DNA of 64,000 bases from Candidatus Poribacteria bacterium (GTDB taxonomy: Bacteria > Poribacteria > WGA-4E > WGA-3G). The notes below the pieces were generated by a model that saw nothing but the letters and a program-made list of their open reading frames with translations, was not told where the DNA came from and ran no database searches. This document shows positions 45,095-54,516 of this stretch, piece by piece. The number at the start of each line of letters is the position of its first letter. Positions within the stretch are counted from its first letter, which is position 1. Location: positions 248,001 to 312,000 of the forward strand of contig JAJEIE010000033.1 in NCBI GenBank assembly GCA_022827625.1, in the 5' to 3' direction. A program made the translations under genes and the position numbers.

Positions 45095-45775
45095 ATGGCT
45101 AATTTCGATCCTTTCGCCGCGATTCTTATCGTTACACAGTTTATTGTTCTGTTAACCTTTCACGAATGGGGACACGCGAAATCAGCAGATATGTTAGGGG
45201 ATCCGACAGCGAAGAATCAGGGACGGATGTCGTTGAACCCTGGGGTCCACATTGACATCATTGGCACAGTCATACTCCCGTTGCTTGGCACACTTTTTGG
45301 AGGTGCTTTCTTTGGGTGGGCGAAACCGGTGCCGGTCAACCCGTTCAATCTGAAGAACCCGCGACGGGATCTGATGCTAATCGCAGCGGCAGGACCTTTC
45401 ATGAACATCCTGCTCACTTTCGTCATTTTAGGAGGACTTAGGTTAGTCTTGGAATTCACAGACTTCAGTCCGCGCAGCTCACTGCTTCACGCTGAAATAA
45501 ACAGGCAAGTCATTCGGATGGCACTCATTAGCGTGTTTCTCGCAGCGTTTAATATGCTTCCACTTTTTCCGTTAGATGGATTTAGCGTTGTTCGGGGTTT
45601 GCTTCCAGAAGATGCTGCACGTCAATTTGAGAAATTAATGCCGTATGGCATGCCAATTTTGATGTGTCTTATCTTTCTGCCGTATTTCCTCCCTATACTC
45701 AACATATTTGGATTCTTGAGTGACATCAGTTACGCGATATTCGATTTAATAGCAACAATTGTCGGCTTACGATGA
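45095..45775 (+). CDS. Site-2 protease (M50) family membrane metalloprotease
   Basis: 226 residues, membrane protein. LLTFHEWGHAKSADMLGDPTAKNQGRMSLNP carries the HExxH-type site in the HEWGH form and the typical cytoplasmic turn. NMLPLFPLDGFSVVRGLL is the second motif with the Asp ligand. It belongs to the small YwhC/SpoIVFB-like group without PDZ domain. It cleaves within the membrane; the substrate is unknown. The Shine-Dalgarno is weak. Confidence 0.85.
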   Translation: MANFDPFAAILIVTQFIVLLTFHEWGHAKSADMLGDPTAKNQGRMSLNPGVHIDIIGTVILPLLGTLFGGAFFGWAKPVPVNPFNLKNPRRDLMLIAAAGPFMNILLTFVILGGLRLVLEFTDFSPRSSLLHAEINRQVIRMALISVFLAAFNMLPLFPLDGFSVVRGLLPEDAARQFEKLMPYGMPILMCLIFLPYFLPILNIFGFLSDISYAIFDLIATIVGLR

Positions 45776-45826
45776 ATAACAGGCTTTTTATATCAAACTT
45801 CAGCTACACCCTTGAAAGTCTCATAG

Positions 45827-46672
45827 ATGTTAACTGAAACAATTCAAACTCCTGAAAACCAAGACCTCGACACTGTGTCCCCGATGTATTCTATCAAATT
45901 AGAGGGATTCGAGGGACCGTTAGATCTACTGCTCCATCTCATTGAAAAAGAAGAGATGGATATTTATGATATACAGATCTCACAAATCACAGATCGGTAT
46001 CTGGAATACATTAATTTAATGGAGCAGTTGGACTTGGATGTTGCTTCTGAATTTTTGGTGATGGCGGCAACGCTGCTTCATATTAAATCACAGAGCATCC
46101 TTCCGCAGCTCACGCCAAACGCTGAATATACACTTGGGGATCAGGCGGAACTTGTCCGACAACTCTTAGAATATAAGCGGTTTAAAGAGGCATCACAGGC
46201 GTTAGATGTTTACGCAGAACGGCGCACGTTGCTCTACAGCAGAAGCCCGAAACTGCACGCCGATTTAGATGGTACGCGTGCGTTTGAAATTAAAGCGACA
46301 CTCTTTGACTTACTCTCTGCTTTCAAGAATATCACCGACCGTGCTGCAGAGATAGAGACCGAAGAGATGTACGAAACGGTCGAAGAAGAGACAATCACTG
46401 TTGAGGATAAAATCGCTTTCATTAACAGACAGTTGACAAACGAAGACCAATTGCTTTTTGAAGATTTGTTTCCGCTATCTTCAAGCAAGCTGGATAGGAT
46501 TGTCACATTTCTTGCTATTTTAGAACTGATTCGGATCGGGAAAATTGTCACCGTTCAAACCGATCATTTTGAGAGTATCTATATCGTTAAACAGGAGACG
46601 GCGGCAACCGATCGCGAGATTGCGCTGCCGCCGCCCGTAGAAACCGCTCACTCAGAAGAGCAAGGCTATTAG
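45827..46672 (+). CDS. scpA: Segregation and condensation protein A
   Basis: 281 residues, kleisin subunit of the SMC-ScpAB complex. YSIKLEGFEGPLDLLLHLIEKEEMDIYDIQISQITDRYLEYI is the conserved N-terminal SMC-binding region (read from about residue 23). A winged-helix end (DRIVTFLAILELIRIGKIVTVQTDHF) follows, with a short polar tail. It acts in chromosome compaction and segregation. The gene is 11 bp before scpB. Confidence 0.93.
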   Translation: MLTETIQTPENQDLDTVSPMYSIKLEGFEGPLDLLLHLIEKEEMDIYDIQISQITDRYLEYINLMEQLDLDVASEFLVMAATLLHIKSQSILPQLTPNAEYTLGDQAELVRQLLEYKRFKEASQALDVYAERRTLLYSRSPKLHADLDGTRAFEIKATLFDLLSAFKNITDRAAEIETEEMYETVEEETITVEDKIAFINRQLTNEDQLLFEDLFPLSSSKLDRIVTFLAILELIRIGKIVTVQTDHFESIYIVKQETAATDREIALPPPVETAHSEEQGY

Positions 46673-46683
46673 GAATTGAGTTT

Positions 46684-47322
46684 ATGGATTCTGAATACGT
46701 TACCCTCGTGGAACCAATAGATGACCCGGCTTCAATGTCGGAGCAAGCCTTGAAATCGGTTTTGGAAGCGATTTTGTTCGCTGCCAGTGAACCGATTTCG
46801 CTGAAACAGTTTCAGGCAGTCCTGTCGGGGTTAGACGCACGCACCCTCCGAAAAGTGCTTGATACACTCCGTGATGACTATCAAGAAATGGAACGCAGTT
46901 TTCACCTCGCTGAAATCGCGAACGGGTATCAAATTTGTACACGTCCGCAATACTCAGAGTGGATTCAGAAGTTTTATACCCAGCAAGTTCGCGTCACGCT
47001 ATCCCCGCCAGCATTAGAAACGCTTGCGATTGTTGCTTACAAACAGCCTGTCACGCGCGCCGATGTGGCTGCGATTCGAGGTGTCAACAGCGACAGTGTC
47101 CTGAATTCACTGATTGAGAAAGGGCTTGTCTCTATTGCTGGCAGAAAGGCAGGGCGTTCCCTCCTTTTCTCAACGACCGATGAGTTCCTTCAACAATTCG
47201 GATTGAAGGATGCCTCTGAACTACCTTCACTTGATGAGATTGATGAACTCCTGAGTGCACCCAACGGGAGCGAATCCCCTCAAGAACCGCCCCCAGCTGT
47301 TATGGAGGAGCGTACAGCGTAA
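46684..47322 (+). CDS. scpB: Segregation and condensation protein B
   Basis: 212 residues, partner of ScpA. ALKSVLEAILFAASEPISLKQF and PPALETLAIVAYKQPVTRADVAAIRGVNSDSVL are the two winged-helix landmarks, followed by LIEKGLVSIAGRKAGRSLLF. A Pro/Glu-rich tail ends the protein. AGGAATTGAG lies before the ATG. The stop TAA overlaps the ATG of thrC (TAATG), which suggests coupled translation. Confidence 0.93.
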   Translation: MDSEYVTLVEPIDDPASMSEQALKSVLEAILFAASEPISLKQFQAVLSGLDARTLRKVLDTLRDDYQEMERSFHLAEIANGYQICTRPQYSEWIQKFYTQQVRVTLSPPALETLAIVAYKQPVTRADVAAIRGVNSDSVLNSLIEKGLVSIAGRKAGRSLLFSTTDEFLQQFGLKDASELPSLDEIDELLSAPNGSESPQEPPPAVMEERTA

Positions 47323-48650
47323 TGGACTACAATGCATGGTTTCAATGCAGTAAAGGATGTGGTGAAACCTATCCACTCACAGAAATTATCTATCGGTGCA
47401 AAAACTGCGACGGCTTGTTAGAGGTGCAGCACGATACAGAGATACTGAAGCAACGCAGTGCTGCAGATTGGAAATCCCTTTTTGAGCAGCGTTACATGCG
47501 GACCCAATATCCGTATGGGAGCGGCGTTTGGGGAAAAAAGGAACTTGTCTGCCCAAATATTGAGGACACTAACATTATCTCCATGTATGAGGGTGGGACG
47601 AATCTGTTCTGGGCAGAACGCTTCGGTGAACAACTCGGTTTAAGCGACCTTTGGATTAAGCAGTGCGGGAACAGCCATACCGGCTCTTTTAAAGACCTTG
47701 GCATGACGGTTCTCGTCTCAATGGTTAAACAGATTATCGCTGAATCTGGAAACATTCGTGCTGTGATGTGCGCGTCTACCGGTGATACCTCCGCCTCACT
47801 CGCAGCGTATGCATCGGCAGCGGGCATCCCGGCGATCATCCTCTTGCCAAAAGAGAAGGTCACGCGCGAACAACTCATTCAACCCATCGCTAACGGGGCA
47901 TTGACGCTCTCACTGGAAACGGATTTCGACGGCTGTATGGCGATTGTGCAAAAACTCGCTGATCGCAAGGACTTCTACCTCGCGAATTCGATTAACTCTA
48001 TCCGAATTGAGGGACAAAAAACGATTAGTATCGAAATTGTGCAGCAGTTCAATTGGGAGGTTCCGGATTGGATCATTATTCCGGGAGGTAACCTTGGCAA
48101 TGTCTCTGCACTCGGACTCGGATTTCTAATGATGTTGGAACTCGGTATTATTGACAAGCTGCCACGCATCGCCTGTGCGCAAGCTGAACGCGCCAACCCG
48201 CTCTACCGAAGTTACCAAACCGGGTTCACGGAATTCCACGCAATTAAGGCACAAACGACGCGAGCAACGGCAATTCAGATTGGAAACCCTGTCTCAATCC
48301 ATCGTGCGGTCCGAGTCTTGAAACGGTTTGATGGTATCGTTGACCAAGCAACAGAAACGGAATTGTCGGATGCGGCGGCGAGAGCCGATAGAACGGGATT
48401 ATTCAATTGTCCACATACCGGTGTCGCACTGGCTGTCCTGATAAAAATGGTCGAACGTAAACAGATACAGCGGGACGACAGAGTCATCGTAATCTCTACA
48501 GCAAACGGTCTCAAATTCCCAGACTTCAAGGTAGGCTATCACAAGGTCGCCCCGGGTGAACCACCCCCGCGTTACTTGAACGCGCCAGTAGAGTTAGAAG
48601 CAGACTATGAGAAGGTCTTGAATCAGATTGGCGCGCATCTCGACGTATAA
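47322..48650 (+). CDS. thrC: Threonine synthase
   Basis: 442 residues. PLP-dependent enzyme that converts O-phosphohomoserine to threonine. An N-terminal zinc-ribbon-like part (CSKGCGETYPLTEIIYRCKNCDGLLEV) is followed by CGNSHTGSFKDLGMTVLVS with the PLP lysine and by ASTGDTSASLAAYASAAGIP. IIIPGGNLGNVSALGLGF is the phosphate-binding glycine loop. The length is that of the bacterial long form with the ribbon. The gene is translationally coupled to scpB. Confidence 0.92.
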   Translation: MDYNAWFQCSKGCGETYPLTEIIYRCKNCDGLLEVQHDTEILKQRSAADWKSLFEQRYMRTQYPYGSGVWGKKELVCPNIEDTNIISMYEGGTNLFWAERFGEQLGLSDLWIKQCGNSHTGSFKDLGMTVLVSMVKQIIAESGNIRAVMCASTGDTSASLAAYASAAGIPAIILLPKEKVTREQLIQPIANGALTLSLETDFDGCMAIVQKLADRKDFYLANSINSIRIEGQKTISIEIVQQFNWEVPDWIIIPGGNLGNVSALGLGFLMMLELGIIDKLPRIACAQAERANPLYRSYQTGFTEFHAIKAQTTRATAIQIGNPVSIHRAVRVLKRFDGIVDQATETELSDAAARADRTGLFNCPHTGVALAVLIKMVERKQIQRDDRVIVISTANGLKFPDFKVGYHKVAPGEPPPRYLNAPVELEADYEKVLNQIGAHLDV

Positions 48651-48801
48651 CACACCCATCTTTAGCATTTTCCCGTTCATCCGGGACAATGCCACTTTAC
48701 GTCTCGCATTCTGCGCACACGCACGGCAATTTTTACAAAACAGCCGGTATGTGCCAGCCTTCTCCTGATAACCAATCTTTATATAATTAAGGACTCATTC
48801 C

Positions 48802-49317
48802 ATGAAAGATTTATCTAAGTTTATCCGAATTATACCTGATTATCCGAAGCCGGGTATTATGTTTAAAGACATTACACCCCTTTTAGCAAACGCTCCTGTT
48901 TTCAACGCTGTCATTGAGGTCTACGCAAACCACTATAAAGATAGTGGCGTTGACATAATCGCAGGACCCGAAGCAAGAGGGTTCATTTTTGCTTCTGCCC
49001 TTGCGTATCGAATGGGGGCAGGCTTTGTTCCTGTTCGTAAAAAAGGAAAGTTACCTTACGACATATTTGAAACGACCTACGATCTTGAATACGGCAAAGA
49101 CACACTCACGATTCATCAAGACGATTTTCCAAAAGGTAGCCGCGTCCTTTTGTGTGACGATCTCTTGGCTACCGGTGGAACGCTTGCGGCGACGATTGAA
49201 CTTGTTGAAAAAGCAGGTGGCGACATTGTAGGCATTGCCCTCTTAATAGAACTCACGGAACTCAACGGTCGAGAAAAGATGAGGAATTTACCAATCTTTT
49301 CTATCTTTGAATTTTAG
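48802..49317 (+). CDS. apt: Adenine phosphoribosyltransferase
   Basis: 171 residues. IPDYPKPGIMFKDITPLL at the N-terminus and VDIIAGPEARGFIFASALAYRMG are specific for Apt. RVLLCDDLLATGGTLAA is the PRPP-binding motif. It salvages adenine to AMP in the cytoplasm. Start: ATG with AAGGACTC upstream. The 151-bp gap before it contains no gene or RNA that I recognise. Confidence 0.95.
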   Translation: MKDLSKFIRIIPDYPKPGIMFKDITPLLANAPVFNAVIEVYANHYKDSGVDIIAGPEARGFIFASALAYRMGAGFVPVRKKGKLPYDIFETTYDLEYGKDTLTIHQDDFPKGSRVLLCDDLLATGGTLAATIELVEKAGGDIVGIALLIELTELNGREKMRNLPIFSIFEF

Positions 49318-49388
49318 ATACCCATACCCCCAGTTGCTACGCTATGAAAGCTAGCTTACAAAACGTCGTTGACATTATCATAAAAAAT

Positions 49389-49418
49389 TTGCAACGCATC
49401 TGTAAAATATGATATAAT
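49389..49418 (+). promoter_or_regulatory. Sigma-70-like promoter for xylA
   Basis: TTGCAA (49389-49394), an 18-bp spacer and TATAAT (49413-49418), 54 bp before the ATG. Confidence 0.5.
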
Positions 49419-49472
49419 TTAAACGTTCATCCGCGAACTTCGCCAAAACTAAAAGACAACAGGAGTGAATGC

Positions 49473-50642
49473 ATGTCAGAACAGTATCAGCCGAAGCCTG
49501 AGCATAAGTTCACCTTTGGATTGTGGACGGTGGGTAACCCCGGACGCGACCCATTTGGTGATGTCGTCAGGCCCCCCTTGAAACCTACCTACACTGTCCA
49601 AAAATTAAGCGAGCTGGGTGCCTACGGTGTTAACCTTCACGATAATGACCTCGTTCCCTTTGATGCCTCAGCTGTCGAACGTGATAAAATTGTTAGCGAA
49701 TTTAAACAGGCACTCGCCGACCACGGTATGAAAGTGCCGATGGCAACGACCAACCTCTTTTACCATCCAATCTTCAAAGATGGTGCCTTTACCTCTAACG
49801 ATCCGAAGGTGCGAGCGTTTGCGATCCAGAAGACCCTGAACGCCATTGATCTCGGTGTAGAACTCGGCGCAACGGTTTATGTGTTTTGGGGTGGACGTGA
49901 AGGTGCGGAAGTGGACGCTGCGAAGAACGGTCCCGACACTGTCAAGTGGAACCGTGAAGCGATGAACTACTTCACGCACTACGTTAAAGACCAAGGTTAC
50001 GACCTCCGTTTCGCTCTGGAAGCAAAGCCAAACGAACCGCGCGGTGACATCTATTTACCGACGACCGGACACATGCTTCACTTCATCGAAACACTCGATC
50101 ACCCAGAAATGGTCGGTGTGAACCCCGAATTCGCACACGAAACGATGGCGGGGTTAAGCTTCATCCACGGTGTCGCGCAAGCTTATGAGTCGGGAAAACT
50201 TTTCCATATCGATCTGAATGACCAGAAGATGAGCCGTTTCGATCAGGATCTGCGGTTCGGCTCTGAAAACATTAAAGGCGCGTTTTTCCTCGTCAAATTC
50301 CTCGAAGATGTCAACTGGGATGGTAACCGCCACTTCGACGCACACGCTTATCGAACTGAAGATGAACAAGGGGTTTGGGACTTCGCTGCTGGCTGTATGC
50401 GGAGTTATCTGATACTCAAAGAGAAAGCCCGTCGGTTCAATGAAGACGCTGAGATTCAAGGGATCCTCGCTGAACTCCACGCCGGTGACGCCGAACTTGA
50501 AGCCCTTATGGCACACTACAACGCTGAGAGCGTCGGCAAATTGAGGAAGATAGACTTTGAACCTGATACCCTTGCACAGAAAGGTCTTGGATACGAGAAA
50601 TTGGATCAACTCACGTTCGAGATACTCACGGGTGTCAGATAA
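49473..50642 (+). CDS. xylA: Xylose isomerase
   Basis: 389 residues, the length of the shorter class I (actinobacterial-type) enzymes. The N-terminus [19 protein letters not shown] matches these. Metal-binding and active-site segments: [21 protein letters not shown] (Glu), [34 protein letters not shown] (Asp ligands) and [10 protein letters not shown]. It interconverts D-xylose and D-xylulose (and glucose/fructose). Start: ATG with AGGAGTGAATGC upstream. No xylulokinase is adjacent; the next gene is cstA. Confidence 0.94.
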   Translation: MSEQYQPKPEHKFTFGLWTVGNPGRDPFGDVVRPPLKPTYTVQKLSELGAYGVNLHDNDLVPFDASAVERDKIVSEFKQALADHGMKVPMATTNLFYHPIFKDGAFTSNDPKVRAFAIQKTLNAIDLGVELGATVYVFWGGREGAEVDAAKNGPDTVKWNREAMNYFTHYVKDQGYDLRFALEAKPNEPRGDIYLPTTGHMLHFIETLDHPEMVGVNPEFAHETMAGLSFIHGVAQAYESGKLFHIDLNDQKMSRFDQDLRFGSENIKGAFFLVKFLEDVNWDGNRHFDAHAYRTEDEQGVWDFAAGCMRSYLILKEKARRFNEDAEIQGILAELHAGDAELEALMAHYNAESVGKLRKIDFEPDTLAQKGLGYEKLDQLTFEILTGVR

Positions 50643-50690
50643 ACGAAGTCATTTGGCGAGCACAACCCTGAAAAAGTTGGAGCTGCGCTC

Positions 50691-52586
50691 ATGAATACAC
50701 TGATAATTGCGGTCTTGAGTTTTATCGGCTTCATCGTCGCCTATCATACATACGGTAAATGGTTGGCGAGAAAAATTTTTGGCTTGGATGCGGCAGCAAC
50801 GGTGCCGAGTCAAGAATTACGAGATGATGTCGACTACGTCCCTACGAAAAAAGAAATTATCTTTGGACATCATTTTACCAGCATTGCGGGTACAGGTCCG
50901 ATTGTGGGTCCGGCGATTGCTGTTTTTTGGGGATGGTTACCAGCGCTGCTCTGGGTCGTTCTCGGTTCGGTGTTTATTGGTGCTGTTCATGACTTTGGTG
51001 CGCTTGTTGTCTCACTGCGAAATCGGGGGCAGAGCGTCGGTGAAGTTGCGGGTAGAATGATTGGTCCGCGTGCCAAATTTCTCTTTCTTTTCGTCCTTTT
51101 TATGGGTTTGACCATTGTCCTCGCTGTCTTTGGTCTGGTCATCGCCCTTATTTTTTCCTACTATCCTGAATCCGTCCTTTCTGTTTGGATAGAAATTCCG
51201 CTTGCTATCGCCATCGGTCTCTGGATCTATCGCCGAGGTGGTAACATCCTTGTACCATCAATTGTCGCCCTCGGTATCATGTATATCGGGATGGCAGTCG
51301 GTGCCTACATCCTGCCGATTGATTTAGGACACTGGTTTGGTATCCCACTCCTCGGACAAACTTATCTGAACGTCGTTGTCATCTGGACACTGGTTCTCTT
51401 TGTCTACTGCTTCATTGCCTCTGTGCTGCCTGTATGGACCCTCCTACAACCCAGAGATTTCATCAACAGCCACGAGTTGGTATTAGCCCTGCTGCTCCTC
51501 ATACTCGGACTCGCTGTTGCGGGATTCACAGGCAGGGCAGATTTAGTGGCATCCGCGCCGGCTGTTGCTTCTGACATTCCACCCGATGCACCACCGATCT
51601 GGCCCTTCCTGTTTATTACCATTGCGTGCGGTGCTGTTAGCGGTTTCCACTGTATGGTGAGTTCCGGCACTTCCAGCAAACAGGTAGCGTCTGAAGGCGA
51701 CGCACAATACGTCGGCTACGGCGCGATGTTGCTTGAAGGGGGTCTCGCTGTTATTGTCATCCTCGCCTGCTGTGCTGGCATCGGTATGGGGATTTTTAAT
51801 CGTACGGGTACCGGCGCAAGTTATGCGTTTGAACCTATTGTCAAGACAGAAAGCGCAGCCCCTCTTACCAATCAAGAGGCGTGGAGAACTCGTTATGCAA
51901 CGAGTGAGACGGTAACAAATGCCGATGGTACAACACGTGTCGTCGGTGGTTGGGCAAGCCATACACTTAAAGCGAAGGTGAGTGCGTTTGTTGATGGGGG
52001 TGGCAACTTCCTTGCTTCTCTTGGGATTCCACTGAAGATGAGCATTTCGATTATGGCGGTGCTTGTTGCGAGTTTCGCTGCCACAACGCTCGATACAGCA
52101 ACACGGCTCCAGCGGTATGTTATCCACGAACTGGCGCACACTGTTAACATTAAGCCGCTGACGAATCGTTATACCGCAACTGCGTTTGCGCTGGTCTTAG
52201 CCGCTGCTGTCGCCTTGCTGCAGGGCGCGAGTGGACCTGGTAGTGGCGGATTGACGCTCTGGCCCCTCTTCGGCGCGACGAATCAGCTTTTGGCGGGATT
52301 GGCGTTCATGGTCATCGTCTTCTATCTCTTGCGCCGCGACAAGCCTATCTGGTTCGCGTTTCTCCCGATGATTGTTATGCTCGTTATGCCTGCGTGGGCA
52401 ATGCTCCATCAGATGTTCAACCCAGAGACGGGTTGGCTCTTCACTGGTCAATACCTGCTCTTCGGCTTCGGGGTTGCTGTAGAGGCATTGCAGATTTGGA
52501 TGGTTGTTGAAGGTGTCATCGCGTGGCGAAATGCCCGTGGGAACTATCCGGAACTTCCGCCGTTGGAAACTGCTGCCGCTGATTAG
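50691..52586 (+). CDS. cstA: CstA-family peptide/pyruvate transporter
   Basis: 631 residues with about sixteen hydrophobic segments. Landmarks are GHHFTSIAGTGPIVGPAIAVFWGWLPALLWVVLGSVFIGAVHDF, SGTSSKQVASEGDAQYVGYGAMLLEG and LDTATRLQRYVIHEL, all read across the molecule in family order. Carbon starvation protein A family members take up peptides or pyruvate. GGAGCTGCGCTC precedes the ATG. The gene is 48 bp after xylA and may be cotranscribed with it. Confidence 0.92.
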   Translation: MNTLIIAVLSFIGFIVAYHTYGKWLARKIFGLDAAATVPSQELRDDVDYVPTKKEIIFGHHFTSIAGTGPIVGPAIAVFWGWLPALLWVVLGSVFIGAVHDFGALVVSLRNRGQSVGEVAGRMIGPRAKFLFLFVLFMGLTIVLAVFGLVIALIFSYYPESVLSVWIEIPLAIAIGLWIYRRGGNILVPSIVALGIMYIGMAVGAYILPIDLGHWFGIPLLGQTYLNVVVIWTLVLFVYCFIASVLPVWTLLQPRDFINSHELVLALLLLILGLAVAGFTGRADLVASAPAVASDIPPDAPPIWPFLFITIACGAVSGFHCMVSSGTSSKQVASEGDAQYVGYGAMLLEGGLAVIVILACCAGIGMGIFNRTGTGASYAFEPIVKTESAAPLTNQEAWRTRYATSETVTNADGTTRVVGGWASHTLKAKVSAFVDGGGNFLASLGIPLKMSISIMAVLVASFAATTLDTATRLQRYVIHELAHTVNIKPLTNRYTATAFALVLAAAVALLQGASGPGSGGLTLWPLFGATNQLLAGLAFMVIVFYLLRRDKPIWFAFLPMIVMLVMPAWAMLHQMFNPETGWLFTGQYLLFGFGVAVEALQIWMVVEGVIAWRNARGNYPELPPLETAAAD

Positions 52587-52652
52587 GCAACACGGACATA
52601 AGAGACTGAAAACTACACGCAGGGCTGAATCCTTAATTTGGAGCGTAGAATT

Positions 52653-52967
52653 ATGCAATCTACCGACAGACAACACAGATTAGAACAACTTCGGCTTCGC
52701 GAGGCAGCAGGGATCTTGACCGAACAAGAAAAGGCAGAACTCTTAGCCATCTTCGCTGAGTTAGATGCGGAGGAAGCAGAAGCATTGAAACCAGCAAAAG
52801 AAAAAAGCGAAAAGCTGCAGGAAGAGAAAGCAGCACTTGAGGAGATGGTTTTGCAATTGCAAGATATTGTTACTGAGCATAAGCAACTACTAACCGATGC
52901 CCGCGCATATCTGACACAACTCCAATCAAAACGCGAACTATTTGCCAATAAATATTTTGGATTCTGA
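52653..52967 (+). CDS. Small coiled-coil protein
   Basis: 104 residues from the ATG at 52653, with GGAG upstream. It is almost entirely charged helix: HRLEQLRLREAAGILTEQEKAELLAIFAEL, then ALKPAKEKSEKLQEEKAALEEM and a tail with YLTQLQSKRELF. The pattern resembles small cytoplasmic coiled-coil proteins with a short hinge. No enzymatic site is seen and function is unknown. Confidence 0.6.
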   Translation: MQSTDRQHRLEQLRLREAAGILTEQEKAELLAIFAELDAEEAEALKPAKEKSEKLQEEKAALEEMVLQLQDIVTEHKQLLTDARAYLTQLQSKRELFANKYFGF

Positions 52968-53072
52968 TAAAATCATAGAGCACCAGACATTCAATCCTCC
53001 TCGCGTCTTTACAGTCTATTCTATCAATACCTTCTCTTAATTTTTTTCTATTCTAACTTTATAAAATTTAAT

Positions 53073-53101
53073 TTGATTTTAATTTTGTTTAATGTTATCA
53101 T
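53073..53101 (+). promoter_or_regulatory. AT-rich promoter of the DUF2089 operon
   Basis: TTGATT (53073-53078), 17-bp spacer, TATCAT (53096-53101) in a very AT-rich 130-bp stretch before the ATG at 53150. Confidence 0.4.
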
Positions 53102-53149
53102 ATTATAGAACTGTTAAATAGTATTCGGATTTACCGGAAAGGCGATACG

Positions 53150-53440
53150 ATGAATATACAAATTCCGAAGTGGCTCTCTGTCCTGAGTGAAGAAGAACTC
53201 CACTTCGTCAAACGATTTGTTTTAGCGTCCGGTTCTCTTAAGGACTTAGCAAAACAGTATAAAGTCTCATATCCCACCTTGAGAATACGGCTGAATCGGC
53301 TCATCGACAAAATCAATATCGCCGATGATTCTGAAGTAGTTAATCCGTTCTTATTGAAGATCCGTTTGATGGTAGCAGATGGCACGCTGACGCAGGCTAC
53401 AGCAAAATCACTTATCAAAGCTTATGAGGAATCAAAATGA
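53150..53440 (+). CDS. DUF2089-like helix-turn-helix protein
   Basis: 96 residues. WLSVLSEEELHFVKRFVLASGSLKDLAKQYKVSYPTLRIRLNRLIDKI is the DUF2089 pattern: a helix-turn-helix of the sigma-factor region 4 kind. It probably controls transcription, maybe of its own operon. The stop overlaps the ATG of the next gene (ATGA), so the products are made together. SD: AAAGGCGATACG. Confidence 0.75.
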   Translation: MNIQIPKWLSVLSEEELHFVKRFVLASGSLKDLAKQYKVSYPTLRIRLNRLIDKINIADDSEVVNPFLLKIRLMVADGTLTQATAKSLIKAYEESK

Positions 53441-53820
53441 ACGAACCCTGGATTAGTAACACAGGAATGGCAGGCGGTATATTAGGGTCAATAATGGGTA
53501 TCCTCGGTGGAGTTGTTGGAACATTGGCAGGAGTACTTGCTCCAAAAGGAAAAGCAAAGCGACTCGTTATGGGTGTTGAGATTTTCGCAGTTGTTTTGTC
53601 CTTTACCCTACTTATTATCGGTATCACTGCATATCTGTCAGGGCAACCTCGCAATGTCTGGTATTGCTTTGGTTATCCTGGTCTCCTTTGCCTAGTGATC
53701 TTCGGCATAGGTGTCCCAGTTACGCTCAAACGGTACAGGGACGCTGAACTTAGAAAGGCAATGTCTGAAGATCTAACACTTGGACGTAATGTAGAAGAGA
53801 AAGAGATTTCCGATGAATGA
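53437..53820 (+). CDS. Small membrane protein, possible partner of the DUF2089 regulator
   Basis: 127 residues with three hydrophobic segments: MAGGILGSIMGILGGVVGTLAGVLAP, VEIFAVVLSFTLLIIGITAYL and PGLLCLVIFGIGVPVTL. A cytoplasmic tail rich in Glu follows. The start overlaps the preceding stop by 4 bp and the stop overlaps the next start, so all three genes are one operon. Not recognised; it could be a membrane sensor or anchor for the regulator. Confidence 0.7.
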   Translation: MNEPWISNTGMAGGILGSIMGILGGVVGTLAGVLAPKGKAKRLVMGVEIFAVVLSFTLLIIGITAYLSGQPRNVWYCFGYPGLLCLVIFGIGVPVTLKRYRDAELRKAMSEDLTLGRNVEEKEISDE

Positions 53821-54469
53821 ACCCTTTGATGCCAACATCTTCCGAGATACGTTTAATAGATACGTTGGGAAGTACGAAACCTTTTGTATAATTTTAACGC
53901 TTGTCATCAGTTCCCCATTCATTGCTTATGGGATCGCATGGTATTTAGAGCAGGCAAAAGTCGACATCAAAGGTTTCTTAAACGTCTGGCATACCTTAGG
54001 TCTTTCTCACCTAAGTTACGAATTAATCTCATCAGGAATGATTTCATTCGGAAATTTGTCTTGTGGTGTGATCTCCATCGGTCTGTGGGGGTCTTGCGGT
54101 ATTATTTCGATCGGTTTATGGGGGTCTTGCGGCGTAATTTCGATTGGTCTGTGGGGATCTTGCGGTATAATCTCCATCGGTGGCATGTCCTCTGCTGGCA
54201 TTATTGCCCTTAGCTCGGGTTATACCTGCGGACTCATCGCTATCGCTACGGGAAACAAAAAACCGTTTGAAAAGAATCAATATATAAACGGAAAGGCGTT
54301 TGGATTTATTGCGATTGGACGGCACGCGCGAGGGGTTTATACGCTGTCTTATCATGACGATAGTGAAGGCACTTATCAACTTTCACCGAAACGTCAGGAT
54401 CCGGAGGCTGTGGCACTCTTTACCCAGGGGTTCCGAAAGTTTAAAGGCGCGTTTGCCCTTCCTTCTTAA
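53813..54469 (+). CDS. Membrane protein with GLWGSCGIISI repeats
   Basis: 218 residues. One membrane helix (FCIILTLVISSPFIAYGIAWYL) is followed by three exact 10-residue repeats (GLWGSCGxIS) within a longer S-x-G-x(3)-S-x-G series, then SAGIIALSSGYTCGLIAIATG and FGFIAIGRHARGVYTLSY. The regular spacing suggests a right-handed beta-helix-like or membrane-embedded repeat. It overlaps the preceding gene by 8 bp. Function unknown; the operon with a DUF2089 regulator suggests a stress or envelope sensor. Confidence 0.7.
   Translation: MNEPFDANIFRDTFNRYVGKYETFCIILTLVISSPFIAYGIAWYLEQAKVDIKGFLNVWHTLGLSHLSYELISSGMISFGNLSCGVISIGLWGSCGIISIGLWGSCGVISIGLWGSCGIISIGGMSSAGIIALSSGYTCGLIAIATGNKKPFEKNQYINGKAFGFIAIGRHARGVYTLSYHDDSEGTYQLSPKRQDPEAVALFTQGFRKFKGAFALPS
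54066..54180 (+). repeat. 30-bp tandem repeat inside the membrane-protein gene
   Basis: GGTCTGTGGGGGTCTTGCGG and its variants recur three times with a 30-bp period, each encoding GLWGSCG(I/V)IS. Confidence 0.75.
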
Positions 54470-54516
54470 AACAATTCCTTAGAGCGGTTTTGCAACATTT
54501 TGGAGGAAAATAAAAA

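Noticed and set aside
48651-48801. Possible tRNA or small RNA before apt
   Set aside because: No cloverleaf or conserved TTCGA arm could be found; no sign of an RNA gene.
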